DNA from: Nocardia sp. XZ_19_385
Lineage (GTDB): Bacteria; Actinomycetota; Actinomycetes; Mycobacteriales; Mycobacteriaceae
Assembly (NCBI RefSeq): GCF_015355755.1
Contig: NZ_JACVEE010000002.1
Location: 2,108,001-2,172,000, forward strand
DNA: 64,000 bases
Direction: 5' to 3'
Shown one piece after another: positions 26,504 to 36,210 of the stretch (its first letter is position 1; every line of letters starts with the position of its first letter). Position numbers and translations under genes: made by a program. A model generated the notes under the pieces. The model ran no database searches, was not told where the DNA came from, and was given only the letters and a program-made list of their open reading frames with translations.

Positions 26504-27187
26504 ATGCTTGTACTAGCTGTCGACACCGCGACACCTGCCGTTACGGCGGGACTGGTGGAACTGGAGCAGGGCGCCGGTGCGGTGGCGCTGCGCACGGTCG
26601 CCTCGCGTGTTCGGGTGGATCCCCGAGCGCACGCGGAGGTGCTGACCCCGCAGATCCTCGAATGCCTCACCGAGGCAGGCCGTTCCAGGACCGATATCGC
26701 CGCGGTCGTCGCCGGTATCGGCCCCGGCCCGTTCACCGGGCTGCGGGTCGGCATGGCCACCGCCGCCGCCTTCGGTGACGCGCTCGGCATCCCGGTGTAC
26801 GGCGTGTGCAGTCTGGACGCGATCGCCGCCGACGCCGCCCCCGACCTCAACCCCGGCCGGGAACTGCTCGTCGTCACTGACGCGCGCCGCCGCGAGGTGT
26901 ACTGGGCCCGCTACCGCGACGGCGTCCGGGTGGCCGGGCCCGGCGTGATCAAGCCGGGCGAGCTGGACAGCGGCGAGGCCACGGCCATCGCCGGATCGGC
27001 TTCGCACGTCGACTTTTTCGACCTGGCCGTGCTGCCGGTGGAGACGCCCTCGCCGGCCGGGCTGGTCAGCGCCGCCGCGCCGGATGTGCTCGGCCGCGCC
27101 GTGCCCGAGCCCCTCGTGCCGCTGTACCTGCGCCGGCCCGACGCCGTCGAGAACAGCTTCCGCACCCTCGACCGGACGGGAGCATGA
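26504..27187 (+). CDS. tsaB: tRNA threonylcarbamoyladenosine biosynthesis protein TsaB
   Basis: A 227-residue ASKHA-fold protein that pairs with TsaD. It starts MLVLAVDTATPAV with the conserved first strand, has the GIGPGPFTGLRVGMATA loop (about 72-88) and DARRREVYWARY. The ATG at 26504 is chosen over upstream in-frame codons because it gives this standard start. Its TGA overlaps the rimI ATG. Confidence 0.94.
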   Translation: MLVLAVDTATPAVTAGLVELEQGAGAVALRTVASRVRVDPRAHAEVLTPQILECLTEAGRSRTDIAAVVAGIGPGPFTGLRVGMATAAAFGDALGIPVYGVCSLDAIAADAAPDLNPGRELLVVTDARRREVYWARYRDGVRVAGPGVIKPGELDSGEATAIAGSASHVDFFDLAVLPVETPSPAGLVSAAAPDVLGRAVPEPLVPLYLRRPDAVENSFRTLDRTGA

Positions 27188-27708
27188 CGCCGGTGAACCA
27201 GGGCACCCGTCCCGGGCACATCCGTATCGAGCCGATGACCGACCGGGACATCGAGCGCTGTGCCGAACTCGAGCAACTGCTGTTCCCGGAGGACGATCCG
27301 TGGCCGGCGGTCGCGTTCCGGTCGGAACTCGCGGCCAAGCACAACCTCTACATCACCGCCCGCGACGACCAGGACCGCATGGTCGGCTACGCGGGCGTGG
27401 CGCTGCTCGGTGACGCCGAGCATCCCGAGGCCGAGGTGCACACCATCGGCGTCGACCCGGTCTGTCACCGCGGCGGCGTCGGCACCCAGCTGCTGGAGGC
27501 GCTGCTCGCCGAGGCGGGCAAGCGCGGCGGCCCGGTGTTCCTCGAGGTGCGCACCGACAACGAACCCGCCATCGCGATGTACGCCAAGCACGGCTTCCAC
27601 ATCATCGGATTGCGCAAGAACTACTACCACCCCAGCGGCGCCGACGCGTACACCATGCGCCGCCCCGAACTGTCGGCGTTGCCGCTCCCGGACGAGGTGC
27701 TGTCATGA
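27184..27708 (+). CDS. rimI: Ribosomal protein alanine N-acetyltransferase-like GNAT
   Basis: A 174-residue GNAT acetyltransferase. The acetyl-CoA site [11 protein letters not shown] is near residue 97, after [28 protein letters not shown] and a closing [17 protein letters not shown] are typical of RimI. It starts with ATGA overlap on tsaB and ends with ATGA overlap on tsaD, so the three are coupled. Confidence 0.92.
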   Translation: MTPVNQGTRPGHIRIEPMTDRDIERCAELEQLLFPEDDPWPAVAFRSELAAKHNLYITARDDQDRMVGYAGVALLGDAEHPEAEVHTIGVDPVCHRGGVGTQLLEALLAEAGKRGGPVFLEVRTDNEPAIAMYAKHGFHIIGLRKNYYHPSGADAYTMRRPELSALPLPDEVLS

Positions 27709-28748
27709 TCGTGATGGGCATCGAAAGCTCGTGTGACGAAACCGGAGTCGGGATCGTCCGCTGGCACGACGACGGCACCTGTGAGCTGCTCGCCGACGAG
27801 GTCGCCTCCAGCGTCGACCAGCACGCCCGCTTCGGCGGCGTGGTCCCGGAGATCGCCTCGCGGGCGCACCTGGAAGCCATCGTTCCCGCCATGCGCCGGG
27901 CGCTGGCCGTCGCGGGCATCGCCAAGCCGGACGCGCTCGCCGTCACCATCGGGCCCGGCCTGGCCGGTGCGCTGCTGGTCGGGGTCGCGGCCGCGAAAGC
28001 CTATGCGGCGGCCTGGGATATCCCGTTCTACGCGCTGAATCATCTCGGTGGCCACGTCGCGGTGGACACGCTGGAGCACGGCCCGATGCCGCCGTGCGTG
28101 GCACTGCTGGTCTCCGGCGGCCACACCCATCTGCTGCACGTCAACGACTTGGCCGCGCCCATCCTCGAACTCGGCAGCACCGTGGACGACGCGGCGGGGG
28201 AGGCCTTCGACAAGGTGGCCCGCCTGCTCGGCCTCGGCTACCCCGGCGGACCGGCGCTGGACGCGGCCGCTCAAACCGGCGACCCGAAAGCCATCGCCTT
28301 CCCGCGTGGCATGACCGGCCCCCGCGACCCGCGCTACGACTTCTCCTTCTCCGGCCTGAAGACCGCCGTCGCCCGGCACGTCGAAGCGGCGCAGCGCCAA
28401 GGCATTACCCCGGACCAGCTGCCGATCCCCGATATAGCGGCCTCTTTCCAGGAGTCGGTCGCCGACGTCCTGACCATGAAGGCGGTCCGCGCGGCCCAGG
28501 ACATCGGCGTCGACACCCTGGTGCTCGGCGGCGGCGCCACCGCCAACTCCCGGATCCGTTCGCTGGCCGAAGAACGCTGCGCCGCAGCCGGTCTGACCCT
28601 GCGCGTGCCCAAGCCCCGGCTCTGCACCGACAACGGTGTGATGATCGCCGCCCTGGGCGCCCACGTCATCGCGGGCGGCGCCGGTCCGTCCCCGCTCACG
28701 GTCGCCACCGACCCCGGCCTCCCGGTCTCCGTCAGCCGCGTCATCTGA
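27705..28748 (+). CDS. tsaD: tRNA N6-adenosine threonylcarbamoyltransferase TsaD
   Basis: A 347-residue ASKHA protein transferring the threonylcarbamoyl group to A37 of tRNA. It starts [18 protein letters not shown], has the metal-binding HLGGH (HxxxH, about 109-113), VSGGHTHLL and a C-terminal [13 protein letters not shown] and CTDNGVMIA. Complete and of normal length. Last gene of the coupled t6A set. Confidence 0.96.
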   Translation: MIVMGIESSCDETGVGIVRWHDDGTCELLADEVASSVDQHARFGGVVPEIASRAHLEAIVPAMRRALAVAGIAKPDALAVTIGPGLAGALLVGVAAAKAYAAAWDIPFYALNHLGGHVAVDTLEHGPMPPCVALLVSGGHTHLLHVNDLAAPILELGSTVDDAAGEAFDKVARLLGLGYPGGPALDAAAQTGDPKAIAFPRGMTGPRDPRYDFSFSGLKTAVARHVEAAQRQGITPDQLPIPDIAASFQESVADVLTMKAVRAAQDIGVDTLVLGGGATANSRIRSLAEERCAAAGLTLRVPKPRLCTDNGVMIAALGAHVIAGGAGPSPLTVATDPGLPVSVSRVI

Positions 28749-28778
28749 GCACTGACACCCTCCGGACTCGAGCTAGAA

Positions 28779-28794
28779 TCGAACATAGGTTCGA
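28779..28794 (+). promoter_or_regulatory. LexA (SOS) box before the PPOX gene
   Basis: TCGAACATAGGTTCGA is a perfect match to the actinobacterial LexA consensus TCGAAC-N4-GTTCGA. It lies 25 bp before the ATG at 28820 and 30 bp after the tsaD stop, so it is placed to repress this gene alone. Confidence 0.8.
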
Positions 28795-28819
28795 TTACGA
28801 GTCTGGGGAGGTGCGGACA

Positions 28820-29239
28820 ATGCGACCGCTCCGCCAGGCCGAAATCGCCGGCCTACTGGCCGACGACACCATCGCCCACCTGGCAACCATCGACCCGTCC
28901 GGATACCCGCACGTCACCCCGATCTGGTTCCTCTGGGACGGCAGCGCTTTCCGCTTGACCAGTCTTGCCGACCGGCCGCACGTGCGGCGCATCCGCATGA
29001 ACTCCCGCGTCGGTGTCGTGGTCGACCGCGAACTCGGCCTACGCGCCGACGGCCAGAGACCCAACCGGCAGATCCGCATCATCGGCGACGCTGAGCTCAC
29101 GGAAGATCGCCACGGCCAATGGACGGCGCGCATCCGAGAGAAGTACCTACGCGCCAGCGCCGACCTAATCCCTAACGACGACGACCGCATCCTGATCACC
29201 GTTACCCCGACCCGGTTCCTGGCGCTCGCCAGCGCCTGA
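28820..29239 (+). CDS. PPOX-class flavin/F420-type split-barrel protein
   Basis: A 139-residue protein with the pyridoxamine-5'-phosphate oxidase-like split-barrel pattern: LADDTIAHLATIDPSGYPHVTPIWFLWDG, then FRLTSLADRPHVRRIRMNSRVGVVVD and a final LITVTPTRFLALA strand. Proteins of this type bind FMN, F420 or haem and reduce or detoxify small molecules. GGGGAGG lies 8-9 nt before the ATG. A consensus LexA box upstream suggests DNA-damage control. Its last 75 bp overlap the convergent RDD gene. Confidence 0.8.
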   Translation: MRPLRQAEIAGLLADDTIAHLATIDPSGYPHVTPIWFLWDGSAFRLTSLADRPHVRRIRMNSRVGVVVDRELGLRADGQRPNRQIRIIGDAELTEDRHGQWTARIREKYLRASADLIPNDDDRILITVTPTRFLALASA

Positions 29240-29791
29240 AACCGCCGGAGACATCGGCGGGTATCCGAATCGTGGCCGGGTGTCCATCACGATCGTTTCG
29301 GTCGCCCGGGAATGCAGCCCGCGCCGGCGCGGCGAATCGGCCAGCATGAAGCCGAGATTGAGCACCGGAAGCGGGAGCAGGAGCAGCATGAAGGAGACGT
29401 AGGGCGCGTTCAGCAGGGCGCGCGCCGCGGCCACCGGCCAAGACAGCGGACTGCCGTCGGTGCGCAGCACCGTCAGCCCGAGTACCCGCTTGCCCAGCGT
29501 TGTTCCCCACAGCGCCAACTGAAGCCACTCGTAGGTCAGCGGGAGCACGATCATGTTGATCGCCAACGCGACTCCCCAGGCGTCGGATTCGGCGCCGTCG
29601 ACGGCCGCGCCCACTCCGATGATGACGAAATTGACCAGGGCCATGATCAGGCCCGCGAACACGGCATCCAGTAGCCGGGCCACGAGGCGTGACCCGAATT
29701 CGGCCGGACGCGGCGGCAACACCGGCGGAGAACTGGCGTAAGGGTCGTACGGGGGTGGCGGCGGAAACGCCGGTGCGCCAGGCGAGCTCAT
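29165..29791 (-). CDS. RDD-family membrane protein
   Basis: A 208-residue protein. A Pro/Tyr-rich N-terminus (APAFPPPPPYDPYASS) precedes the RDD domain: GSRLVARLLDAVFAGLIMA (Arg and Asp residues of the name), a second helix near 70-90, TLGKRVLGLTVLRTDG, and a helix VSFMLLLLPLPVLNLGFM. The C-terminal 25 residues are encoded inside the 3' end of the convergent PPOX gene. Function of RDD proteins is generally transport-like or unknown. Confidence 0.8.
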   Translation of the reverse strand: MSSPGAPAFPPPPPYDPYASSPPVLPPRPAEFGSRLVARLLDAVFAGLIMALVNFVIIGVGAAVDGAESDAWGVALAINMIVLPLTYEWLQLALWGTTLGKRVLGLTVLRTDGSPLSWPVAAARALLNAPYVSFMLLLLPLPVLNLGFMLADSPRRRGLHSRATETIVMDTRPRFGYPPMSPAVSGAGERQEPGRGNGDQDAVVVVRD

Positions 29792-29888
29792 GTGCGGTGT
29801 CTTTCAGCCAATCGAAACCCCATCGGGCAGGGGCAAACACAACCTACCGCGACGCGGCCTGACTCCCGCTGCGCGAAACGGCCGGTAG

Positions 29889-31370
29889 CTACTGGTTGTT
29901 GCCGCTGGAGGACCCGGAGTTGTTGCGCGGCAGCGGGAGCGGGATCCTCGTTTGGGCGGGGCCGGTGGTCGGGCCTTGCGTTTCCGCGCGCTGATGGGAC
30001 GGATCCGAGGACGAACCCGGTGCGGGCTGATTGCCGAGCAGCGGCCCGAGCAGCTCCGGGAAAGGGATCGGCGGCAGGTTCGGATCCGGGCGCAGGGTGG
30101 GCTGCTGGCTGGTCTGGGCGGGCGTCGGGCTGGTGGGTGTGCTGGTGCGGGACGGCGGGGTGCTCCGGTCCTGCGTGATGGGCGGGATATTGCCGCCGGT
30201 GCGGGTTGTGCCGTCGCCGGTGTTGGCGGGCGTCGCCGGCGCCGTGGTCAGCTGCGAGCTGTTGGTGGTGCCGGCGGGGGAGACCTCGTCGTCGGAGGTC
30301 GGGGCGAAGGTCTTCACGCCGTAGCCGATGACCAAGCCCACCACCACGATCGCGCCGGCGAGGGTGCCGACCACCTTGGTGAAGGTGCCGACGGGCGCGT
30401 CGTTGGCCAGCGCGGCAACCGGGAACATGGACGGCTGAGCCGCATCGGCCACCAGCGCCGCACCTTTGGCGATGACCGCCTCCGGGTCGTCGACGCTGAG
30501 CACCGGCACCGCGAACTCGTCGGCCAGCGCGGTCAGGACCGCGGGGATGTTCGCGCCGCCGCCGATCACCGCGATCGCCTGGGGCTGTCTGGGCACGCTG
30601 GCGAACACCACGCCGGTGAACTCGGCGAGATCGTCGAGCAGGGTGGCGATCAGGGCCTCGAAGTCGGCTCTGGTCAGCTTCAGCGGCCGACCGGCGACAT
30701 GATCGATGGTGACGGCGGGCGAGACGGAGAGGTGCTCCTTGGCGGCGCGACCACGATTGGTCAGCATGCCGCGGTTGGGGCGGGTGCCGCGCCGGGCGTA
30801 GTGCAGGTCCACGAGGTGGTGGTAGATCAGCTCGTCGATGGCGTTGCCGCTGATCGTGGTGATGCGCTGAGACCGCAGCACGGTGCCGTCGGCCTGGTCG
30901 GCGACGGTGACGCTGAGGCCGGTGGCGCCGAGGTCGACGATGGCGACCGTCTCATAGCGATCCAGCAGCCCGGTGTGCCGCAGGAAGGTCAGCGCCGCAG
31001 TGCTTTCCGGAACCAGCCGCAGGTCGCGCTGTTTGCCGGTGGCCGAACGGATCACCTGTGCTTGTTCTTTGCTGCGGTAGGCCACGGCGACATTGGTGGG
31101 CCGGCCCACGGCCGCGGGGTTGGGCTGCCCGGTGAAGCCGACCGCGACAGGTGTTGCGGGCCAGGCGATGTCGAAGGACACGTGCTGGGCGGACGGCAGC
31201 TGGTTGGTCATCAGCTCGATCGAGGAAGCGACCAGATCGCCGAGGTCGGAGTGGGCCGCGTCGGCGGAAACGACGCGGTAGTCGAAACTTTGGGCGCCGT
31301 TGGGCGCGGTGGCGACCAGCGCCGAGCAGACGACCTCGTTCCCGGCCGAGATGCCAAGAGACGTTCGCAT
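29889..31370 (-). CDS. Hsp70-like membrane protein next to groES
   Basis: A 493-residue protein from the ATG at 31370 with GGGAGGTG upstream. An Hsp70/actin-type ATPase core covers residues 1-310: SLGISAGNEVV, VAIVDLGATGLSVTV (phosphate loop, 142-156), VIGGGANIPAVL and DDPEAVIAKGAALVADAA. One membrane helix follows (about 333-352), then a disordered Thr/Pro/Ser/Gln-rich tail outside the membrane. The substrate-binding domain of DnaK is missing. Same plan as the protein at 2785-4281. It is divergent from groES-groEL1. Confidence 0.75.
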   Translation of the reverse strand: MRTSLGISAGNEVVCSALVATAPNGAQSFDYRVVSADAAHSDLGDLVASSIELMTNQLPSAQHVSFDIAWPATPVAVGFTGQPNPAAVGRPTNVAVAYRSKEQAQVIRSATGKQRDLRLVPESTAALTFLRHTGLLDRYETVAIVDLGATGLSVTVADQADGTVLRSQRITTISGNAIDELIYHHLVDLHYARRGTRPNRGMLTNRGRAAKEHLSVSPAVTIDHVAGRPLKLTRADFEALIATLLDDLAEFTGVVFASVPRQPQAIAVIGGGANIPAVLTALADEFAVPVLSVDDPEAVIAKGAALVADAAQPSMFPVAALANDAPVGTFTKVVGTLAGAIVVVGLVIGYGVKTFAPTSDDEVSPAGTTNSSQLTTAPATPANTGDGTTRTGGNIPPITQDRSTPPSRTSTPTSPTPAQTSQQPTLRPDPNLPPIPFPELLGPLLGNQPAPGSSSDPSHQRAETQGPTTGPAQTRIPLPLPRNNSGSSSGNNQ

Positions 31371-31579
31371 GTGTTCACCTCCCTTCGAGCGGATGGTCCC
31401 GGTGTCGCCGACCATCTCGAATGGACTCGTGAACCAGCCGGCCCCCGGCCTGGTGCGGGTAACGGCCTCGGCTCACGTGTGGACTTGCCCTCTGGTGAAG
31501 CTGGTGACGCTGTGAAACTGAGTGGTGATGCGGTAACGCTGGGATGCTTGGTAAAGCGGAAGGTGCTCGGGGCGACGCC

Positions 31580-31595
31580 GGTTCGAGATCGAACC
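31580..31595. promoter_or_regulatory. Perfect dyad GGTTCGA-GA-TCGAACC
   Basis: Two 7-bp arms flank a 2-bp centre, and outer bases GCC/GGC extend the symmetry after one mismatch. It is the inside-out form of a LexA half-site arrangement and lies 210 bp before the Hsp70-like start and 320 bp before groES. No regulator is known for it. Confidence 0.45.
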
Positions 31596-31735
31596 TGGCG
31601 GCCGGACAAGCGACCGTCGTCCATACTGTCACAATCCGTTATCCGAACGTTACAGTTTTCCCGAACTAATAGAAAGACCTTAATGGCGTGGGGTTCTGCC
31701 CCCGGCGAGTGTTGGCAGTCCCCCGCCCTTGAGCG

Positions 31736-31762
31736 CTGGCACTCTGGTGTATAGAGTGCTAG
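31736..31762 (+). promoter_or_regulatory. CIRCE element (HrcA operator) of groES-groEL1
   Basis: CTGGCACTC (31736-31744), 9-nt spacer, GAGTGCTAG (31754-31762): the CIRCE consensus TTAGCACTC-N9-GAGTGCTAA with small changes. A TTGAGC at 31729 and TATAGA at 31750 could be the -35 and -10 it overlaps. It implies HrcA repression of the operon. Confidence 0.85.
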
Positions 31763-31913
31763 TCGGCACGATTGCCGTGTGCCAAGTTTGACATCTGAGC
31801 AGGGTCTCGGCACCCGCGACGACGGGGCTATGCGCAGGGTCAGCACCCATGACCGAACGATGGTCCGGGATAACAGTCCCGGGCCATAATCCCCTGAAAG
31901 TGGAGGGCTCAAC

Positions 31914-32213
31914 GTGGCGAGCGTGAACATCAAGCCGCTCGAGGACAAGATCCTCGTCCAGGCCAACGAGGCCGAGACGACGACGGCCTCCGGCCTGGTC
32001 ATCCCCGACACGGCGAAGGAGAAGCCGCAGGAGGGCACCGTCATCGCCGTCGGCCAGGGCCGCGTCACCGACAAGGGTGACCGCATCCCGGTCGACGTCA
32101 AGGAGGGTGACACCGTTATCTACAGCAAGTACGGCGGCACCGAGATCAAGTACCAGGGCGAGGAGTACCTCATCCTGTCGGCGCGCGACGTGCTGGCTGT
32201 CGTCACCAAGTGA
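31914..32213 (+). CDS. groES: Co-chaperonin GroES
   Basis: A 99-residue GroES with the standard order [20 protein letters not shown], mobile-loop region [17 protein letters not shown], and [17 protein letters not shown] at the end. GTG start with GTGGAGGG upstream. It is followed 90 bp later by groEL1 with a strong hairpin between them. Controlled by a CIRCE element. Confidence 0.97.
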   Translation: MASVNIKPLEDKILVQANEAETTTASGLVIPDTAKEKPQEGTVIAVGQGRVTDKGDRIPVDVKEGDTVIYSKYGGTEIKYQGEEYLILSARDVLAVVTK

Positions 32214-32221
32214 CCCAGTAA

Positions 32222-33913
<1,692 letters not shown>

Positions 33914-33928
33914 GGCTGAAACGCAGCG

Positions 33929-33962
33929 AAGGCCCCTTGGACGAGTCGTCCAGGGGGCCTTT
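33929..33962 (+). terminator. Terminator after groEL1
   Basis: AAGGCCCCTTGGAC pairs with GTCCAGGGGGCCTTT around a short GAGTC loop, followed by TTTG. A standard intrinsic terminator shape 15 bp past the groEL1 stop. Confidence 0.8.
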
Positions 33963-34074
33963 GTGATTCCGGGCACACGGCGTCGGCACGTGCGCGTGTG
34001 AAGGCAGGGGTGGCTCTGGGGGCCACGGGGAGGCCGGTTCGCGCGTCAGCGGTACCGGGCGGCGTTGTGAACTA

Positions 34075-34317
34075 CTACAGGCGTGGTCTGGCGCTGACGC
34101 TCGCGAGCAGCTTCTCGCGCAGCGAGGCGGGCGGCGCCGTTGCCGTCACCTCGGCGAGCGCCGCCAAGACATCACTTGTTTCGTGCACGTCGGCGATGAA
34201 TGCTGCACGTAGCGCAGGGTCTTCGCTGTCGAGCAGTTCTTGTACCGAATTGTGGTCTTCGTCGTCGATCGATCCGAGCGCGACGGCGTGCGCGAGATCG
34301 ATCTGGCCTTCGGTCAT
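34075..34317 (-). CDS. RskA-like anti-sigma factor reduced to its cytoplasmic domain
   Basis: An 80-residue protein starting 1 bp after the stop of the SigK-like gene. The sequence ALGSIDDEDHNSVQELL, FIADVHETSDVLAALAEVTA and PPASLREKLLASV follows the N-terminal zinc-free anti-sigma domain of RskA, the partner of SigK in mycobacteria. RskA is about 230 residues with a membrane helix and an outer domain; here the protein stops after residue 80, and the 110 bp downstream hold no continuation in any frame. It would be a soluble binder with no membrane signal input. Confidence 0.6.
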   Translation of the reverse strand: MTEGQIDLAHAVALGSIDDEDHNSVQELLDSEDPALRAAFIADVHETSDVLAALAEVTATAPPASLREKLLASVSARPRL

Positions 34318-34318
34318 C

Positions 34319-34987
34319 TCACGTCACCCCCAAACTTTTCTTCAGTCGAGTGAGTCCATCCCGAATACGGGACTTAACGGTCGGTAACCCTACGCCAAGG
34401 TAGGTCGCCACCTCTGCATATGTGCGCCCGCCGTAGTAGGCGAGGGAGATCGCCTCCCGTTGGGTTTCGGTCAGAGTCGACAGTCCTGCCAGGACCGCCT
34501 GCTGTTCCAGCCTTCGCTCTACCTCTTCGGTGACTTCGTCGAATTCGTTACCGAGAACCCTTATCCCGTAGGCGACTTCGCGCTGGGTGTGGGCCTGCTC
34601 GGCGCGCACTCGATCGACCGCGCGCCGGTGGGCGAGCGTCATCAACCAGGTCACCGCCGATCCCTTGGCGGAGTCGAAACTGGCTGCGGTACGCCAGATC
34701 TGGAGATAGACCTCCTGGGTGGTCTCTTCCGCGTACCCCGGGTCGTGTAGCACCCGGAGCACCAGACCGAAGACGCGCGCACACGTCCGGTCGTACAGTT
34801 CGGCGAAAGCTTCTTGGTCGGACTTGCCGCAACGATGCAAAAGGGCGGCGAGCTCGATGCTTTCGGCTGCGCGTGCCGATACCGCAGAATCCACGCTCGG
34901 TGGAACGGCTTCTCTTCGGTACGAGTCGCCTTCTGCGGCCGGCGGCCGCGTTGTCACAACGCTCCATTCTGTGTCATCGGTCACCAC
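34319..34987 (-). CDS. sigK: ECF sigma factor, SigK-like
   Basis: A 222-residue ECF factor. Region 2 shows DQEAFAELYDRTCARVFGLVLRVL and EETTQEVYLQIWRTAASFD, with SAVTWLMTLAHRRAVDRVRAEQA; region 4 shows LTETQREAISLAYYGGRTYAEVATYLGVGLPTVKSRIRDGL. The run GYAEETTQEVYL...FDSAKGSA and YYGG match M. tuberculosis SigK closely, so that subfamily is likely. The GTG at 34987 adds a 45-residue acidic N-terminus; the true start may be further in. It is paired with the short anti-sigma at 34317. Confidence 0.8.
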   Translation of the reverse strand: MVTDDTEWSVVTTRPPAAEGDSYRREAVPPSVDSAVSARAAESIELAALLHRCGKSDQEAFAELYDRTCARVFGLVLRVLHDPGYAEETTQEVYLQIWRTAASFDSAKGSAVTWLMTLAHRRAVDRVRAEQAHTQREVAYGIRVLGNEFDEVTEEVERRLEQQAVLAGLSTLTETQREAISLAYYGGRTYAEVATYLGVGLPTVKSRIRDGLTRLKKSLGVT

Positions 34988-35297
34988 CGTAGCGGGCTGC
35001 TATCGACTCCCTTCCGGTGGGGTGGCGAGGAAACCGGCTGTGGCCCAGCGACTTTGCGGTAACTTTCGACACGCCTGGCAGTTCTTGAAGAACACGCCGT
35101 GACACGCCGATAGCGGCTGCGAAACGCTGAACCGTCAACTGCTCGACCATCGGTGCCCCCGATGGCAGGCGTATCGGTGGTAACCGCGTGCTGCCGGGGC
35201 TTTGTCGATGGTGTTGCAGTGGCCGGTTGTTTGCTAGGCATTCGGCGCGCCGCGCCGTATGGATGGGAGCAAACTTGGCGGGCCGAGCCGCCCTGTG
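34988..35297. other. 310-bp intergenic region between SigK-like gene and whiB3
   Basis: Both flanking genes point left, so this stretch is the sigK promoter region and the whiB3 3' end. No gene, terminator or dyad was recognised. Confidence 0.4.
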
Positions 35298-35591
35298 TTA
35301 GACCGCGAGTCGCCGCCGATTGCGGCGGGCATGCATCTCGCGCTCGGTCTCCGACATGCCACCCCAGATGCCGTAGGGCTCGCTCACTTTCAGCGCATGG
35401 CTGCGGCACTGCATGAGCACCGGGCAGGCGCGGCAGATCTCCTTGGCGCGCATCTCGCGCGCGGTGCGGGCGCGGCCCCGCTCGCCGTCGGGGTGGAAGA
35501 ACACCGCGGAGTCTTGTCCGCGGCAGGATCCTCGCATCTGCCAGTCCCAGACATCGGCATTCGGCCCCGGGAGGTGGGTCGGCATGGGCAC
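35298..35591 (-). CDS. whiB3: WhiB-family iron-sulfur regulator, WhiB3 type
   Basis: A 97-residue WhiB protein. The four cluster cysteines are Cys23, Cys53, Cys56 and Cys62 (CRACPVLMQC), with the GIWGG turn at about 74-78 and a basic C-terminal tail RRNRRRL. LPGPNADVWDWQ and FFHPDGERGRARTAREMRAKE match WhiB3 of mycobacteria, which senses redox through a 4Fe-4S cluster and regulates lipid and redox metabolism. Position between groEL1 and sigD also matches. A 619-bp upstream region suggests a long leader. Confidence 0.9.
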   Translation of the reverse strand: MPMPTHLPGPNADVWDWQMRGSCRGQDSAVFFHPDGERGRARTAREMRAKEICRACPVLMQCRSHALKVSEPYGIWGGMSETEREMHARRNRRRLAV

Positions 35592-36210
35592 GGTGAACTC
35601 CTCAAGATGCGAGCTCGTCAGCTATGTCGAGCAGTTGGTTCTGCAAAGTAGTCGGACCACGGCCGGGTCGGCGGTGCCCCGAGACTCGCCTTCCCGGTCG
35701 CCACAATTTCGCGCGGCGCCGACCATGGCGATGAGCTACGTTAGGTCCAGCCGCGAAATTCCGTCAATAGTTCGACGCACCGGTTCGAGAAATCTTCAAT
35801 GGTGAGATTTAACCTCCCAGCTGTTTACTTTTAACACCATTGCCGGTAATACTGTTCGGTTGGTCAGTTCGCGTCCGGCCCCGGCATGGCCTGTGGGCAT
35901 CATCATTTGCGCTGGTAGCCAAGGCTTTTGGGGGCTTGTGGGCGCCGTCTCGACTGGTAGCTGCCGTGCGCCGGCGGTGATCCGAGCCACCCTGAGCGTT
36001 CTGGACGAGGATGGCGCAGATGGCCGAAACGGGGCGGCCAGGTTAATTGCGAGAAACGCATGTGAATATGCGTCGCTGGTGTCTGCGCATTGTCGGTGGA
36101 GATTTACCTGATAGAAACACGGCGTGATCCCGGAAATGCTGGATGGTTGCCAGGACGGAATGCGAAGCCGAGTTCCGAGTGCCGTGCGCGCCCCGGGATA
36201 GGGTTTGCCG
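35592..36210. other. 619-bp intergenic region, whiB3 upstream
   Basis: Divergent between whiB3 and the TPR-like gene. It contains a stretch (about 35750-35860) that is clearly richer in A and T than the surroundings (CAGCTGTTTACTTTTAACACC), likely promoter DNA for whiB3. Several short frames exist on both strands but none has a protein-like composition or a ribosome-binding site. Confidence 0.5.

Larger units (their letters stand above)
31371..31913. other. 543-bp divergent control region of the Hsp70-like and groES genes
   Basis: Carries the CIRCE element (31736-31762), a GGTTCGA/TCGAACC dyad (31580-31595) and, around 31620-31680, a short AT-richer stretch (ACAGTTTTCCCGAACTAATA). No gene seen. 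Confidence 0.6.
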
